From: an uncultured bacterium
GTDB taxonomy: Bacteria; Actinomycetota; Actinomycetes; S36-B12
NCBI GenBank assembly: GCA_903940375.1
Contig: CAJAKT010000026.1
Coordinates: forward strand, 1 to 18,993
DNA length: 18,993 nucleotides
Direction: 5' to 3'
Shown: piece by piece, positions 8,631 through 16,659 of the stretch
How the letters are laid out: each line of letters begins with the position of its first letter
Position numbering within the stretch: the first letter of the stretch is position 1
The notes under the pieces: model-generated
Database searches by the model: none
Seen by the model: only the letters and a program-made list of their open reading frames with translations
Told to the model about the DNA's origin: nothing
Translations under genes and position numbers: made by a program

Positions 8631-10106
8631 TCAGGCGCGCAGGACGAACGGGTCGCCCACGGGCTCATCGGCCGACTCCACCCAAACCGCCTTCGGCTGG
8701 GTGAACTCCGCGAAGCCGTCGAGGCCGTTCTCGCGCCCGTAGCCCGACAGCTTGTTGCCGCCGAACGGGGTCGCGAACTGCAGCGCGCGGTACATGTTCA
8801 CCCAGACGGTGCCCGTCTCCAGGCGATTGGCAACGCGATGCGCGCGCCCGAGGTCGCGTGTCCACACGCCGGCCGCAAGCCCGAACGGTGAGTCGTTCGC
8901 AATGGCAACCGCCTCGTCCTCGTCCGCGAAGCGAATGACGGAGAGCACGGGTCCGAACAGTTCGTTGCGAGCGACGGACATCTCGTTCGTGACGCCCGCC
9001 AGCACAGTGGGCGGGTAGAACCAGCCGGAATCCGGCCGATCAGCGCCCTCGCCGCCGACGATGACACTGGCTCCCTCTGCGACCGCCTCCGTGACCCGTG
9101 ATGAGACGCCATCAAGGATCTTCTCCTGCGACAGCGGGCCCATGTCGGTCTCGGGATCGACGGGATCCCCCAAGCGGATCGTGCTCGCGCGCCCAGCAAT
9201 CGCCTCGATCAGCTCATCCGCGATCGATTCATGCGCAAGCAGACGTGAGCCAGCAACGCACGTCTGACCGGCAGCTGCGAAGATCCCGGCGATGACTCCG
9301 TTGACGACCTCGTCGATGCGCACGTCGGGGAAGAAGATGTTCGCGCTCTTCCCACCCAGTTCGAGGACCAGCGGCTTCAGGTGCTCGGCCGCACGGGCTG
9401 CGACGAAGCGCGCGCTGTCCGGGCCGCCGGTGAACCAGACCTTGCGAACGAGGGGATGCGCAACCAGAGCATCGCCCGCCTCGTGTCCGTACCCCGTGAC
9501 GATGTTGAGGCAGCCGTCCGGCAGGCCAGCCTCCTTCGCCAGTTCGCCGAGGCGCAGCAGCGATAGCGCATTGACCTCCGGAGGCTTGACCACGACCGTG
9601 TTGCCGGCCGCCAACGCAGGCGCAAGTCCCATGCCGCCGAGCAGCATCGGAGAGTTGAACGCGGGGATGACACCGACAACGCCGAACGGCATGCGCTGCG
9701 TGAACACCGTGACGCTGGCCCGATCCTGCGGGATCGTGCGTCCCTCCGTCTGGTAGGCGAGGCTCGCGTAGTAGTGGTACCAGGAGCGAAGCGAGACCAT
9801 CTGGCCGCGAACCTCGCGCACGACCTTGCCGGCATCCCGCGCCTCCAGCGCGGCCAGTTCGTCAGCGTGCTCCGCGATGAGGTCTCCCAGACGCCAGATC
9901 ACATCGGCACGACGCGTCGGACCAGCATCACGCCACGCGGGGTAGGCGGACTGCGCCGACTGGACTGCCACCTCGACGTCGGCCGCAGTACCGCGGGCGA
10001 TCTCCGCCCAGGCCTGCGTCGTCATGGGATCCAGCGTCGGCAGGTACTCATCCGTGATCGGTGCCGTGCGGGTGCCGTTGATCCAGTGCAGGTAGCGATC
10101 CATCAC
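8631..10106 (-). CDS. Aldehyde dehydrogenase (NAD(P)-dependent), first copy
   Basis: This 491-residue member of the ALDH superfamily oxidises an aldehyde to the acid. The active site is intact: Asn151 in IPAFNSP, Lys174 in VVVKPPE, Glu249 in LVLELGGKSAN and the nucleophile Cys283 in GQTCVAGSRLL. The usual PWNFP motif is altered to PAFNSP. It is the last gene of a minus-strand operon. The start is GTG 10106, overlapping the gntR stop as GTGA, or ATG 10103 one codon later. A GAGGA about 9 bases upstream lies inside gntR. The aldehyde is unknown. In this context a semialdehyde from amine catabolism is a reasonable guess, and it may act on a different intermediate from the second copy at 10777-12258. 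Confidence 0.93.
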   Translation of the reverse strand: MMDRYLHWINGTRTAPITDEYLPTLDPMTTQAWAEIARGTAADVEVAVQSAQSAYPAWRDAGPTRRADVIWRLGDLIAEHADELAALEARDAGKVVREVRGQMVSLRSWYHYYASLAYQTEGRTIPQDRASVTVFTQRMPFGVVGVIPAFNSPMLLGGMGLAPALAAGNTVVVKPPEVNALSLLRLGELAKEAGLPDGCLNIVTGYGHEAGDALVAHPLVRKVWFTGGPDSARFVAARAAEHLKPLVLELGGKSANIFFPDVRIDEVVNGVIAGIFAAAGQTCVAGSRLLAHESIADELIEAIAGRASTIRLGDPVDPETDMGPLSQEKILDGVSSRVTEAVAEGASVIVGGEGADRPDSGWFYPPTVLAGVTNEMSVARNELFGPVLSVIRFADEDEAVAIANDSPFGLAAGVWTRDLGRAHRVANRLETGTVWVNMYRALQFATPFGGNKLSGYGRENGLDGFAEFTQPKAVWVESADEPVGDPFVLRA

Positions 10107-10780
10107 TCATCCTCGAAGAAGTCGAGGTGCTCGAGCACCTCGATCGCGTGTCGTGCGCTGGCATTTATGTGCTGCTCCATCGCCCGCTGTGCGGCGAGGG
10201 TGTCACGACGGGTGAACGCATCAAGGATCTCGCGATGCTGACGATTCGCTTCATCAAGCCATTCCGCGGGGAAGTCCGCGTACGGCATCGGAAGCGAGCG
10301 AGACAGCAACTGGACCATGCTGCTCATCCGCTGACTGCCAGCGGCGCGGTTGATCGTGCGGTGGAAGTCGTGATTGAGGCGCTGCTGCTCCTCCAGGTTG
10401 TCTGCCTTCGACATGCGGTCGTGCAGGGCAACGAGCCGATCGAGATCTTCCGGATCCAGCCTGGCGACTGCGCGCGCTGCTGCGAGCCCCGCGACCTGTC
10501 CGAAGATCTGGTAGTGGTCCGCGATGTCGGCACGGTCGATGCGCGAGACGTAGGAGCCCTTGCGCGGAATCGTATGGATCAGCCCCTCCTGATCCAGTGA
10601 GATGAGCGCCTCACGCACAGGCAGTCGGCTCACCCCGAGTTCGTCTGCGATCGCATCCTGATCAATGCGCTGACCCGGCTTGAGATGCCCCGCCAGGATC
10701 GCGCCACGGATGTGTGCGGCCACGTCGTCGGCGAGATTGCGTCGTCCGCGGGGGCGCAGGCTGACGGGCTCGGCGCTCAT
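10103..10780 (-). CDS. GntR-family regulator with FCD domain
   Basis: This 225-residue DNA-binding repressor or activator belongs to the FadR/FCD branch. Residues about 12-80 are the winged helix-turn-helix (NLADDVAAHIRGAILAGHL, then DQDAIADELGVSRLPVREAL and the wing IPRKGSYVS). The C-terminal FCD ligand domain keeps probable metal-site residues Asn136 and His140 (LNHDFHRTI), His182 (HREILDAF) and His204 (EQHINAS). ATG 10780 was chosen because it overlaps the upstream ALDH stop as ATGA and begins just before the winged helix. A longer open frame upstream of it runs inside the ALDH gene and is not meaningful. Placement between the two aldehyde dehydrogenases strongly suggests it controls this cluster, probably sensing an acid intermediate. 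The shared elements at 12275 and 16679 are candidate binding sites. Confidence 0.92.
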   Translation of the reverse strand: MSAEPVSLRPRGRRNLADDVAAHIRGAILAGHLKPGQRIDQDAIADELGVSRLPVREALISLDQEGLIHTIPRKGSYVSRIDRADIADHYQIFGQVAGLAAARAVARLDPEDLDRLVALHDRMSKADNLEEQQRLNHDFHRTINRAAGSQRMSSMVQLLSRSLPMPYADFPAEWLDEANRQHREILDAFTRRDTLAAQRAMEQHINASARHAIEVLEHLDFFEDE

Positions 10781-12258
10781 GAGATCTCGATCCAGGTTGT
10801 CTTCAGGTCGGTGAACTTTTCCATAGCGTGCAGCGACTTGTCGCGCCCGTGTCCGGACTGCTTCACCCCTCCGAACGGGACCGTGAGGTCGCCCTCCTCG
10901 TAGCAGTTGACCCACACGGTGCCGACGCGCAGTCCCTTGGAGAAGCGCCGCGCGCGGTTGAGGTCGTTGGTCCACACCGCCGAGGCGAGGCCGTACACCG
11001 TTCCATTGGCCAGGGCGAGGGCTTCTGCCTCGTCACGGAAGGTCGTGACCGCCAGCACGGGACCGAACACCTCTGTCTGGCCCAGTGTCGAGTCCGGGCG
11101 CACGGCATCGACGACTGTTGGCGGGTAGTAGCTGCCGCCGGTCTCCGTCCGTACGGGGGCCCCGCCCGTGAGCAGTGACCCACTGTCTGCAAGACCCTGT
11201 GTGACGATGCCGTGGATCGTGCCTAGGTGCTTGGCGCTCACGACGGCGCCCAGCGGGGCATCCGGGTTGAGCGGGTTATCGGGCTGCATCTCGGCGGCGA
11301 CATTCAGGACGACTTCCATCACCTCGTCGTAGACCGACTCATGCACCAGTAGGCGCGATCCGGCCGTGCACATCTGACCCGCGTTGTAGAACACGCTCCA
11401 TGCGGCCGTTCGCGCGGCCTTATCGAGGTCCGCATCGGGGAAGATGACATTGGCGCTCTTCCCACCGAGTTCAAGGTACGTGCGCTTGAGGTTGGACGCC
11501 GCCGCGTACTGCATGATCATGCGACCGACGGCCGTCGACCCCGTGAACGTGATGACATCGACATCCGGATGCTCAGCCAGTGCCCGACCCGCGACCGGGC
11601 CGGTGCCGTTGACGACGTTCAGCACGCCATCGGGGAGACCCGCCTCCATGGCCAGTTCAGCGAGCAGCAGCGCGGAGAGGGGCGACTGCTCTGCGGGCTT
11701 GAGCACGACGGAGCAGCCAACGGCCAGTGCGGGTGCGAGTTTCCAGGCAGCCATCGTGAGCGGGAAGTTCCAGGGCACGATGGCGCCGGCCACGCCCGCA
11801 GGCTCACGCTCGATCTGCGCCCAGGCGGAGTCGCTCACATTGGGGATCTCGTCGAGCACCTTGTCGATCGCCTCGCCGTACCAGCGCAGTGTGCGCACGA
11901 CGGCTCGCACGTCGATCGCCTTCGCCTCCCTGGCCGGCTTGCCCATCTCGAGGGCATGCAGCACCGCGAGCTCATCGGCATGCTCACCCGCGAGCTGGGC
12001 CCAGCGAACAAGCACGTCCTTGCGATCCATGGGGGACATGCCTGCCCACCGGCGATCCTCGAAGGCGCCGCGGGCGGCGCGCACGGCGCGATCCACATCG
12101 CCCGCGTCCGCCATCGCGATCTCGGTGACCACCTGGCCGTCGATCGGGCTGATGACCTCGTGCCTGCCAGCGCCCGCGCCCCACGTGCCGTTGATGAGCA
12201 GCCCGGTCTGGGGGGACAGGGTGGTGGCGAGCCCGGCCCAGTCGACGGTCGCTGTCAT
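10777..12258 (-). CDS. Aldehyde dehydrogenase, PuuC-like, second copy
   Basis: This 493-residue ALDH has every catalytic feature: VPWNFPLTMAAWK (Asn164), VVLKPAEQSP (Lys187), FTGSTAVG, YLELGGKSAN (Glu263) and GQMCTAGSRLL with the nucleophile Cys297. By overall pattern it resembles gamma-glutamyl-gamma-aminobutyraldehyde and betaine-aldehyde type dehydrogenases. That agrees with the glutamine-synthetase-like gene nearby, but the substrate is not proven. It is the first gene of the minus-strand operon ALDH-gntR-ALDH. The ATG at 12258 is preceded by a strong GGAGGA about 6 bases upstream. The stop overlaps the gntR start. It is divergent from the acyl-CoA dehydrogenase across a 44 bp control region. 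Confidence 0.94.
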   Translation of the reverse strand: MTATVDWAGLATTLSPQTGLLINGTWGAGAGRHEVISPIDGQVVTEIAMADAGDVDRAVRAARGAFEDRRWAGMSPMDRKDVLVRWAQLAGEHADELAVLHALEMGKPAREAKAIDVRAVVRTLRWYGEAIDKVLDEIPNVSDSAWAQIEREPAGVAGAIVPWNFPLTMAAWKLAPALAVGCSVVLKPAEQSPLSALLLAELAMEAGLPDGVLNVVNGTGPVAGRALAEHPDVDVITFTGSTAVGRMIMQYAAASNLKRTYLELGGKSANVIFPDADLDKAARTAAWSVFYNAGQMCTAGSRLLVHESVYDEVMEVVLNVAAEMQPDNPLNPDAPLGAVVSAKHLGTIHGIVTQGLADSGSLLTGGAPVRTETGGSYYPPTVVDAVRPDSTLGQTEVFGPVLAVTTFRDEAEALALANGTVYGLASAVWTNDLNRARRFSKGLRVGTVWVNCYEEGDLTVPFGGVKQSGHGRDKSLHAMEKFTDLKTTWIEIS

Positions 12259-12302
12259 GGATTCCTCCGATTTTGATTTCTGATCAATGATACAAATGGC
12301 GG
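12259..12302. promoter_or_regulatory. Divergent control region with a perfect inverted repeat and shared element
   Basis: This is the 44 bp gap between the PuuC-like ALDH (minus) and the acyl-CoA dehydrogenase (plus). It holds a perfect inverted repeat, TTGAT-TTCTG-ATCAA, at 12273-12287. It also holds the 18 bp element GATTTCTGATCAATGATA at 12275-12292, which matches 14 of 18 bases of the element at 16679-16696. On the minus strand TATCAT (12292-12287) is a good -10 candidate for the ALDH operon. On the plus strand TACAAA at 12291-12296 lies 6 bases before GTG 12303, a weaker candidate for a leaderless transcript. The AT-rich stretch stands out from the surrounding GC-rich sequence. Binding of the GntR protein here is inferred. 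Confidence 0.6.
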
Positions 12303-13457
12303 GTGATGCTGACCGAGAAACCCGAATTCGACGACCTGCGAGCCGGGGTCCGCCAGGTCTGTGCCGCCTTCGACGGGGCCTACTGGCGGGGTCTGGAGCC
12401 GGACTCCTACCCCGAGGAGTTCGTGACCGCCCTCACCCTGGCCGGCTACCTCGGCGCCCTCGTCCCCGAGGAGTTCGGTGGTGGCGGCGCCACGCTGACC
12501 GAGGCATCCATCATCCTCGAGGAGATCTCCGCCTCGGGTGGCAATCCATCCGCTTGTCACGCACAGATGTACGTCATGGGCACGCTGCTGCGGCACGGCA
12601 GCCCCGAGCAGAAGCAGTGCTACCTCCCCGGCATCGCCGACGGCTCGCTGCGACTTCAGGCGTTCGGCGTCACCGAGCCGGGTGCCGGTTCCGAGACCAC
12701 CCGCATCCGGACCCGCGCGGAGCGCGTGCCCGAGGGCTGGCGCATCAACGGCCAGAAGATCTGGACGTCGCGCGCGCTCTACTCCGACCTCATGCTGCTG
12801 CTCGCTCGCACGACTCCCTACGAGGACTGCGCGAAGCCCACCGAGGGGCTGTCTGCCTTCATCTTCGACATGCGCGATCTCCCCGGCATGGCCATCAAGC
12901 CCATCCGCACGATGATCAACCACAACACGACCGAGGTCTTCTTCGATGACGTGGTGATTCCTGCTGACGCCCTGATCGGCGAGGAGGGCATGGGCTTTCG
13001 CTACATCCTCGACGGCATGAACGCCGAGCGGATCCTGATCGCCTCGGAATGCCTCGGCGACGGGCGCTTCCTGCTCGAGCGCGCAGTCGAGTACGCGAGT
13101 GAGCGCGAGGTGTTCGGCCGTCCGATCGGGGCCAACCAGGGGGTGCAGTTCCCGCTGGCGCGCGCATACGCGTCGCTGCGCGCTGCCGACCTCGTGCGCT
13201 TCGACGCCGCCGCTCGCTACGACCGCGGGGAGAAATGCGCGGCCGAGGCGAACATGGCGAAGTTCCTCGCCTCGGAAGCCTCGTGGGCGGCTGCAAACGC
13301 ATCGCTCGACACGCACGGCGGCTTCGGTTTCGCCGTCGAGTACGACATCGAGCGGAAGTTCCGCGAGACCCGCCTGTATCAAGTCGCTCCCATCAACAAC
13401 AACCTTGTCCTTGCGTACCTCGGGCAGCACGTCCTCGGGCTGCCCAAGTCCTACTAG
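12303..13457 (+). CDS. Acyl-CoA dehydrogenase family protein
   Basis: This 384-residue flavoprotein introduces an alpha,beta double bond into an acyl-CoA. The family order is intact: helical N-terminus, FAD/substrate motif FGVTEPGAGSE, INGQKIWTSRA, and the C-terminal helices ending HVLGLPKSY. The usual MCAD-type catalytic glutamate near the C-terminus is absent: the aligned stretch reads LYQVAPINNN (359-368). Instead Glu242 in GMNAERILIA aligns with the catalytic glutamate of isovaleryl-CoA and long-chain enzymes, so the protein should still be active. The start is GTG 12303 or ATG 12306, with no convincing ribosome binding site. It stands alone on the plus strand and converges on the CoA-transferase with 5 bp between stops. 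The CoA substrate may come from that transferase. Confidence 0.93.
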   Translation: MMLTEKPEFDDLRAGVRQVCAAFDGAYWRGLEPDSYPEEFVTALTLAGYLGALVPEEFGGGGATLTEASIILEEISASGGNPSACHAQMYVMGTLLRHGSPEQKQCYLPGIADGSLRLQAFGVTEPGAGSETTRIRTRAERVPEGWRINGQKIWTSRALYSDLMLLLARTTPYEDCAKPTEGLSAFIFDMRDLPGMAIKPIRTMINHNTTEVFFDDVVIPADALIGEEGMGFRYILDGMNAERILIASECLGDGRFLLERAVEYASEREVFGRPIGANQGVQFPLARAYASLRAADLVRFDAAARYDRGEKCAAEANMAKFLASEASWAAANASLDTHGGFGFAVEYDIERKFRETRLYQVAPINNNLVLAYLGQHVLGLPKSY

Positions 13458-13466
13458 GTCCCCTAG
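13454..13466. repeat. Short palindrome spanning both convergent stop codons
   Basis: CTAGG-TCC-CCTAG is a perfect inverted repeat with 5 bp arms and a 3 bp loop. The TAG stop of the acyl-CoA dehydrogenase lies in the left arm and the TAG stop of the CoA-transferase, read on the minus strand, in the right arm. It could act as a weak bidirectional transcription stop, but the stem is short and no T-run follows. It may simply reflect two TAG stops meeting. Confidence 0.4.
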
Positions 13467-14617
13467 CGAGGCTGTTCGCCTCTGCGCCGGATCTCCGCGA
13501 GCACCGCGTCGTCGTGCTCGTCCAGTGCAGGAACGCTCGCAGGCGGCGGGGTCCACCCGCTGATGTCGAAGGGGGAGGCAAGCATCTCCACTGTCCCGCC
13601 GGGGGTACCGACATCGACGAAGTGCCCGCGCTCGCGCAACTGCTCGTGCGCCCAGAGGTCCCGCAGGTCGTTGACGCGCGCCGTGACGATCCGACCACGG
13701 GCGAGACGCTGGCGCGCATCGTCCGCCGTCATCGCGGCAAGTCGCTCACCGAGCAACGACTCCAGCTCTTCGACATTGGCAATCCGCTGGGCATTCGTCG
13801 CGAAGCGCTCGTCCGTGCCCAGGCCTGTCTCCTGCAGCACGTGATCCGCCAGGCTCCGCCATTCGACGTCATTCTGGACCGCGATGAGTACGGTGCTGCC
13901 GTCGCTCAGACTGAAGGTGCCGTAGGGGGCGATGGCGTGATGCCGGCGTCCGGTGCGTGGCGCCTGTCCATCCCCGTAGACCGTCGCGTAGAGAGGCGCA
14001 GACATCCACTCAGCGAGTGAATCGAGCATCGACACCTGGATGGCGGCCCCCTCTCCGGTGCGGTCACGCCGGAACAACGCGGCCAGGATGCCCGACAGCG
14101 CGTACATCCCTGAGCAGATGTCGGCCACGGAGAAGCCAACCTTGCTCATCTCCTCGCCGCCCGTGACCGAGAAGACGCCCGCCTCGGCCTGAATAGCCAG
14201 GTCGTAGGCCTTGTCATCCATGCGCGGCCCGCCATGTCCGTAACCCGAGATCTCCACCGCGACGAGCGACGGGTGAGCCGCGTGGAGCGTCTCCGCGTCA
14301 ATGCCCAGTCGCACGGCCGCCTGCGGCGAGAGGTTGTGCAGGAACACATCGGCCCCGGCGATGAGACCGCGGAAGACCGCGAGATCGTCAGGATCCTTGA
14401 GATCAAGTGCTACCGACTGCTTCCCGCGGTTGGCCCAGACGAAGAAGGCAGACTGACCCTTCACCAGGCTGTCGTAGTGACGGGCAAAGTCGCCTTCCGG
14501 GCGCTCGACCTTGATCACCGTGGCCCCGAGATCGGCCAGCTGCCGGGTAGCAAAGGGTGCAGAGATCGCCTGCTCCAGCGCGACGACGACGATCCCGTCG
14601 AGCGGGGCCTGCGTCAT
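13463..14617 (-). CDS. Family III CoA-transferase (CaiB/BaiF type)
   Basis: This 384-residue member of the formyl-CoA transferase/CaiB family moves CoA between carboxylic acids. Hallmarks are the N-terminal GIVVVALEQAISAPFATRQL, then LGATVIKVERPEGDFAR, NRGKQSVALDLKD and VFLHNLSP. The catalytic aspartate lies in KAYDLAIQAEAG, and AIQVSMLDSLAEWM follows. It is the third gene of the minus-strand operon. Its ATG overlaps the stop of the amidotransferase-like gene as ATGA, with GAGGTGG just upstream. In this setting it probably activates the carboxylic acid left after amine removal, feeding the convergent acyl-CoA dehydrogenase. The CoA donor and acceptor are not predictable from sequence. Confidence 0.93.
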   Translation of the reverse strand: MTQAPLDGIVVVALEQAISAPFATRQLADLGATVIKVERPEGDFARHYDSLVKGQSAFFVWANRGKQSVALDLKDPDDLAVFRGLIAGADVFLHNLSPQAAVRLGIDAETLHAAHPSLVAVEISGYGHGGPRMDDKAYDLAIQAEAGVFSVTGGEEMSKVGFSVADICSGMYALSGILAALFRRDRTGEGAAIQVSMLDSLAEWMSAPLYATVYGDGQAPRTGRRHHAIAPYGTFSLSDGSTVLIAVQNDVEWRSLADHVLQETGLGTDERFATNAQRIANVEELESLLGERLAAMTADDARQRLARGRIVTARVNDLRDLWAHEQLRERGHFVDVGTPGGTVEMLASPFDISGWTPPPASVPALDEHDDAVLAEIRRRGEQPR

Positions 14618-15312
14618 GAAGCCACCTCAGCGACATCGTGCATGAACCAGTCGACCAGCTGCTCGCAGTTGCGCCGCAGAGTGGCCTCATGGATCTCGAG
14701 GTCCTGCAGGAGTTGCGCTCCACTGGTGTGGTCGGGGATGTGGTCGGGTCCGAGGCGCACCCACGAGCCGACGACACCGGTGTCTGCCTCGGGATGGAAC
14801 TGGGTCCCCACGGCGCGACCCGCACGGAACAGCTGCACCGCCTTGCCGTTGTGCGCGAGCACCTCGACGCCAGCCGGTAGCACCATGCGGTCTTCATGCC
14901 AGGTGAACCAGGGCCCGGCAGGAATCGGCAGGACGGCATCCTCATCAAAGGTCACCAGCCCGATTTCCTGCTCATCAACTGGTGCCCGCTCCACGTGCCC
15001 GCCCAGCGATTCAGCCAGCAACTGGCCGCCAAAGCACACCCCGAGATAGGGGATCTGCTCTTCGACCATCCGGTTGATGAGTGCCACCTCCGGGGCCACC
15101 CACGCCCGCACGCTCTCGTCGTACGCATTCGCGAAGGAGCCGAAGGCGATCACCGCATCGAACTGACGCGGATCAGGGAAGTCAGTGTTCGGCATCGTGG
15201 GCTCGGCCAGTACGACGTGGGTGACCGTGTCATAGCCTCGCTCCCGCAGGATCCGCCCGATGAGCGCCGGCGCTGCCTCCGGCTCATGGCTGATGAGCAG
15301 GACGCTGGTCAC
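14614..15312 (-). CDS. Class I glutamine amidotransferase-like protein, possible gamma-glutamyl amide hydrolase
   Basis: This 232-residue protein has the full class I (triad) amidotransferase active site: Cys93 in the nucleophile elbow GVCFGGQLL, and His173 and Glu175 in QFHPEAD. It looks like the GuaA-type stand-alone branch rather than the PuuD/peptidase C26 branch. Such proteins accompany glutamine-synthetase-like ligases in amine pathways, for example AtdA2 beside AtdA1 in aniline degradation. Its role could be hydrolysing a gamma-glutamyl amide or supporting the ligase; this is inferred. The start is GTG 15312, which follows the TAG of the ligase gene with no gap, so translation is probably coupled. 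It overlaps the CoA-transferase by 4 bp. Confidence 0.88.
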   Translation of the reverse strand: MTSVLLISHEPEAAPALIGRILRERGYDTVTHVVLAEPTMPNTDFPDPRQFDAVIAFGSFANAYDESVRAWVAPEVALINRMVEEQIPYLGVCFGGQLLAESLGGHVERAPVDEQEIGLVTFDEDAVLPIPAGPWFTWHEDRMVLPAGVEVLAHNGKAVQLFRAGRAVGTQFHPEADTGVVGSWVRLGPDHIPDHTSGAQLLQDLEIHEATLRRNCEQLVDWFMHDVAEVAS

Positions 15313-16659
15313 CTAGATGACCGCCCGGTAGCGACGCAGCTCCCACTCGCTGACGTCCTCCCCCGGCTCGGCGTTGTCAGCGAACTCCTGCGCCTCGCGA
15401 CGCTGCATGAAGATGAAGTTGTCGACGAAGACATCTCCATAGACACTGCGCGTGAAGGGGGAGTCGAAGTTGTCGATCGCGCCGGTGATGTCGACCGGGA
15501 GTCGCTCCCAGCGTTCGTCGGCGTGCGGGTCGCCGACCACCTGCGGCATGAGCTCGTAGTCATTCTCGAGGCCGTCAAGGCCAGCCGCGAGACATCCGGC
15601 GAATACCAGGTAGGGGTTGGCATCGGCTGCGGCCCAGCGCGCCTCGAGCCGGTTGCCCTTGCCCGCACCGACGATCGATCGCACTCCGACGAGTCGATGG
15701 TCCAGGCCCCACGTGACCTGCGTCGGCGAGAACGAGTAGTCCTGCAGGCGCTTGTAGCCGCTGATCGTCGGCGTCATGATCAGTTGCAGCTCCTTATGGT
15801 GCGCCAGCAGGCCCGTGAGGTACCTGCGCATCAGGCTGTTGCCGAGCACCGAGTCCTCGTCGGACTCGGCGAATGCACTCTCACCATCGCGGGTCAGTGA
15901 CTGATGGATGTGCATGCCGTTGCCCGCCTCGAGCAGGAACGGCTTGGCCATGAAGGTGACATTCAGGCCGTGGCGCTTCGCGCAGAGCCGGACGATGTAC
16001 TTGAACATCACGGTGTCGTCGGCCATCTTCATCATCGGCCCGTAGCGCACATTGATCTCGGTCTGCCCGGGTCCGTATTCGACATTGCATGCCTCGACTT
16101 CGATCCCCGTCTTCCGCAACGACTCGCGGATGTCGAGCATGAACGGCTCCATCTCCCAGCCGCGGTAGATCGAGTAGCAGTTGATGTCGGTGTAGATCGG
16201 CTTCCAGTCCTCCGTGAAGAAGTGGCACTCGAGTTCCGATGCGGCATCGACACCGAATCCGTGAGCCTCCGCCCGCGCCAGCTGCCGCTTGAGCATCTGC
16301 CGGGAATCCATCTCGATCGGCTCACCGGTCTGCGCGGTGACCGTGTCGCACATGACGATTCCGACGCCGTCAGTCCAACCGGCCACCCGGAAACTGGCCA
16401 GGTCAGGCAGGGCGTGCATATCGGGGAAACCGTCGGACTCATCAACCCACGGGGTCGCGAAGATGAAGCAGGTCGGATCCCAGGTGTAGACCACGTTGGC
16501 GATCGCGAAACCGGACCCGCGGAGGAACTGCCGCACCGGCAGCCGCTTCCCGCGCGGCATGCCCCAGGTGTCGACGAAGACACACTCGACAGTGTGGATG
16601 CCGTGCTCCTCGCACAGCGCGGCCACCCGGTCCCGATCCGCCGGATCCCAAGACGACAT
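15313..16659 (-). CDS. Glutamine-synthetase-like gamma-glutamyl amine ligase (GlnA3/PuuA type)
   Basis: This 448-residue protein has the glutamine synthetase fold. Metal and substrate residues are present: Glu142 and Glu144 (SELECHFF), Glu194 and Glu201 (VEYGPGQTEINV), His250 and His252 (GNGMHIHQSL), and the NRLEAR segment with Glu339 and Arg341. The N-terminal beta-grasp motif CVFVDTWGMPRGK is of the GlnA-like type. The adenylylation loop tyrosine motif of primary GlnA (NLYDLP) is not seen. Together with the catabolic neighbours this points to ATP-dependent gamma-glutamylation of an amine, as in PuuA, IpuC or Streptomyces GlnA3/GlnA4, rather than ammonia assimilation. ATG 16659 was chosen for its GGAGG 5 bases upstream; the longer upstream open frame lacks family sequence. 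It is the first gene of the operon and divergent from the alcohol dehydrogenase. Confidence 0.92.
   Translation of the reverse strand: MSSWDPADRDRVAALCEEHGIHTVECVFVDTWGMPRGKRLPVRQFLRGSGFAIANVVYTWDPTCFIFATPWVDESDGFPDMHALPDLASFRVAGWTDGVGIVMCDTVTAQTGEPIEMDSRQMLKRQLARAEAHGFGVDAASELECHFFTEDWKPIYTDINCYSIYRGWEMEPFMLDIRESLRKTGIEVEACNVEYGPGQTEINVRYGPMMKMADDTVMFKYIVRLCAKRHGLNVTFMAKPFLLEAGNGMHIHQSLTRDGESAFAESDEDSVLGNSLMRRYLTGLLAHHKELQLIMTPTISGYKRLQDYSFSPTQVTWGLDHRLVGVRSIVGAGKGNRLEARWAAADANPYLVFAGCLAAGLDGLENDYELMPQVVGDPHADERWERLPVDITGAIDNFDSPFTRSVYGDVFVDNFIFMQRREAQEFADNAEPGEDVSEWELRRYRAVI

Noticed and set aside
8590..8650. Possible hairpin terminator between the EamA and ALDH genes
   Set aside because: CCTCCCGC and GCGGTGGGG pair only partly and no T-run follows, so a terminator cannot be supported.
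12255..13556. 433-residue open frame on the minus strand opposite the acyl-CoA dehydrogenase
   Set aside because: It has no family motifs and an odd composition, and lies entirely antisense to a clear acyl-CoA dehydrogenase. Long antisense frames are expected in GC-rich coding DNA.
15313..16659. Primary nitrogen-assimilating glutamine synthetase (glnA)
   Set aside because: The adenylylation loop motif is absent, the operon is catabolic, and the NRLEAR segment fits the GlnA3/PuuA-type ligases better.
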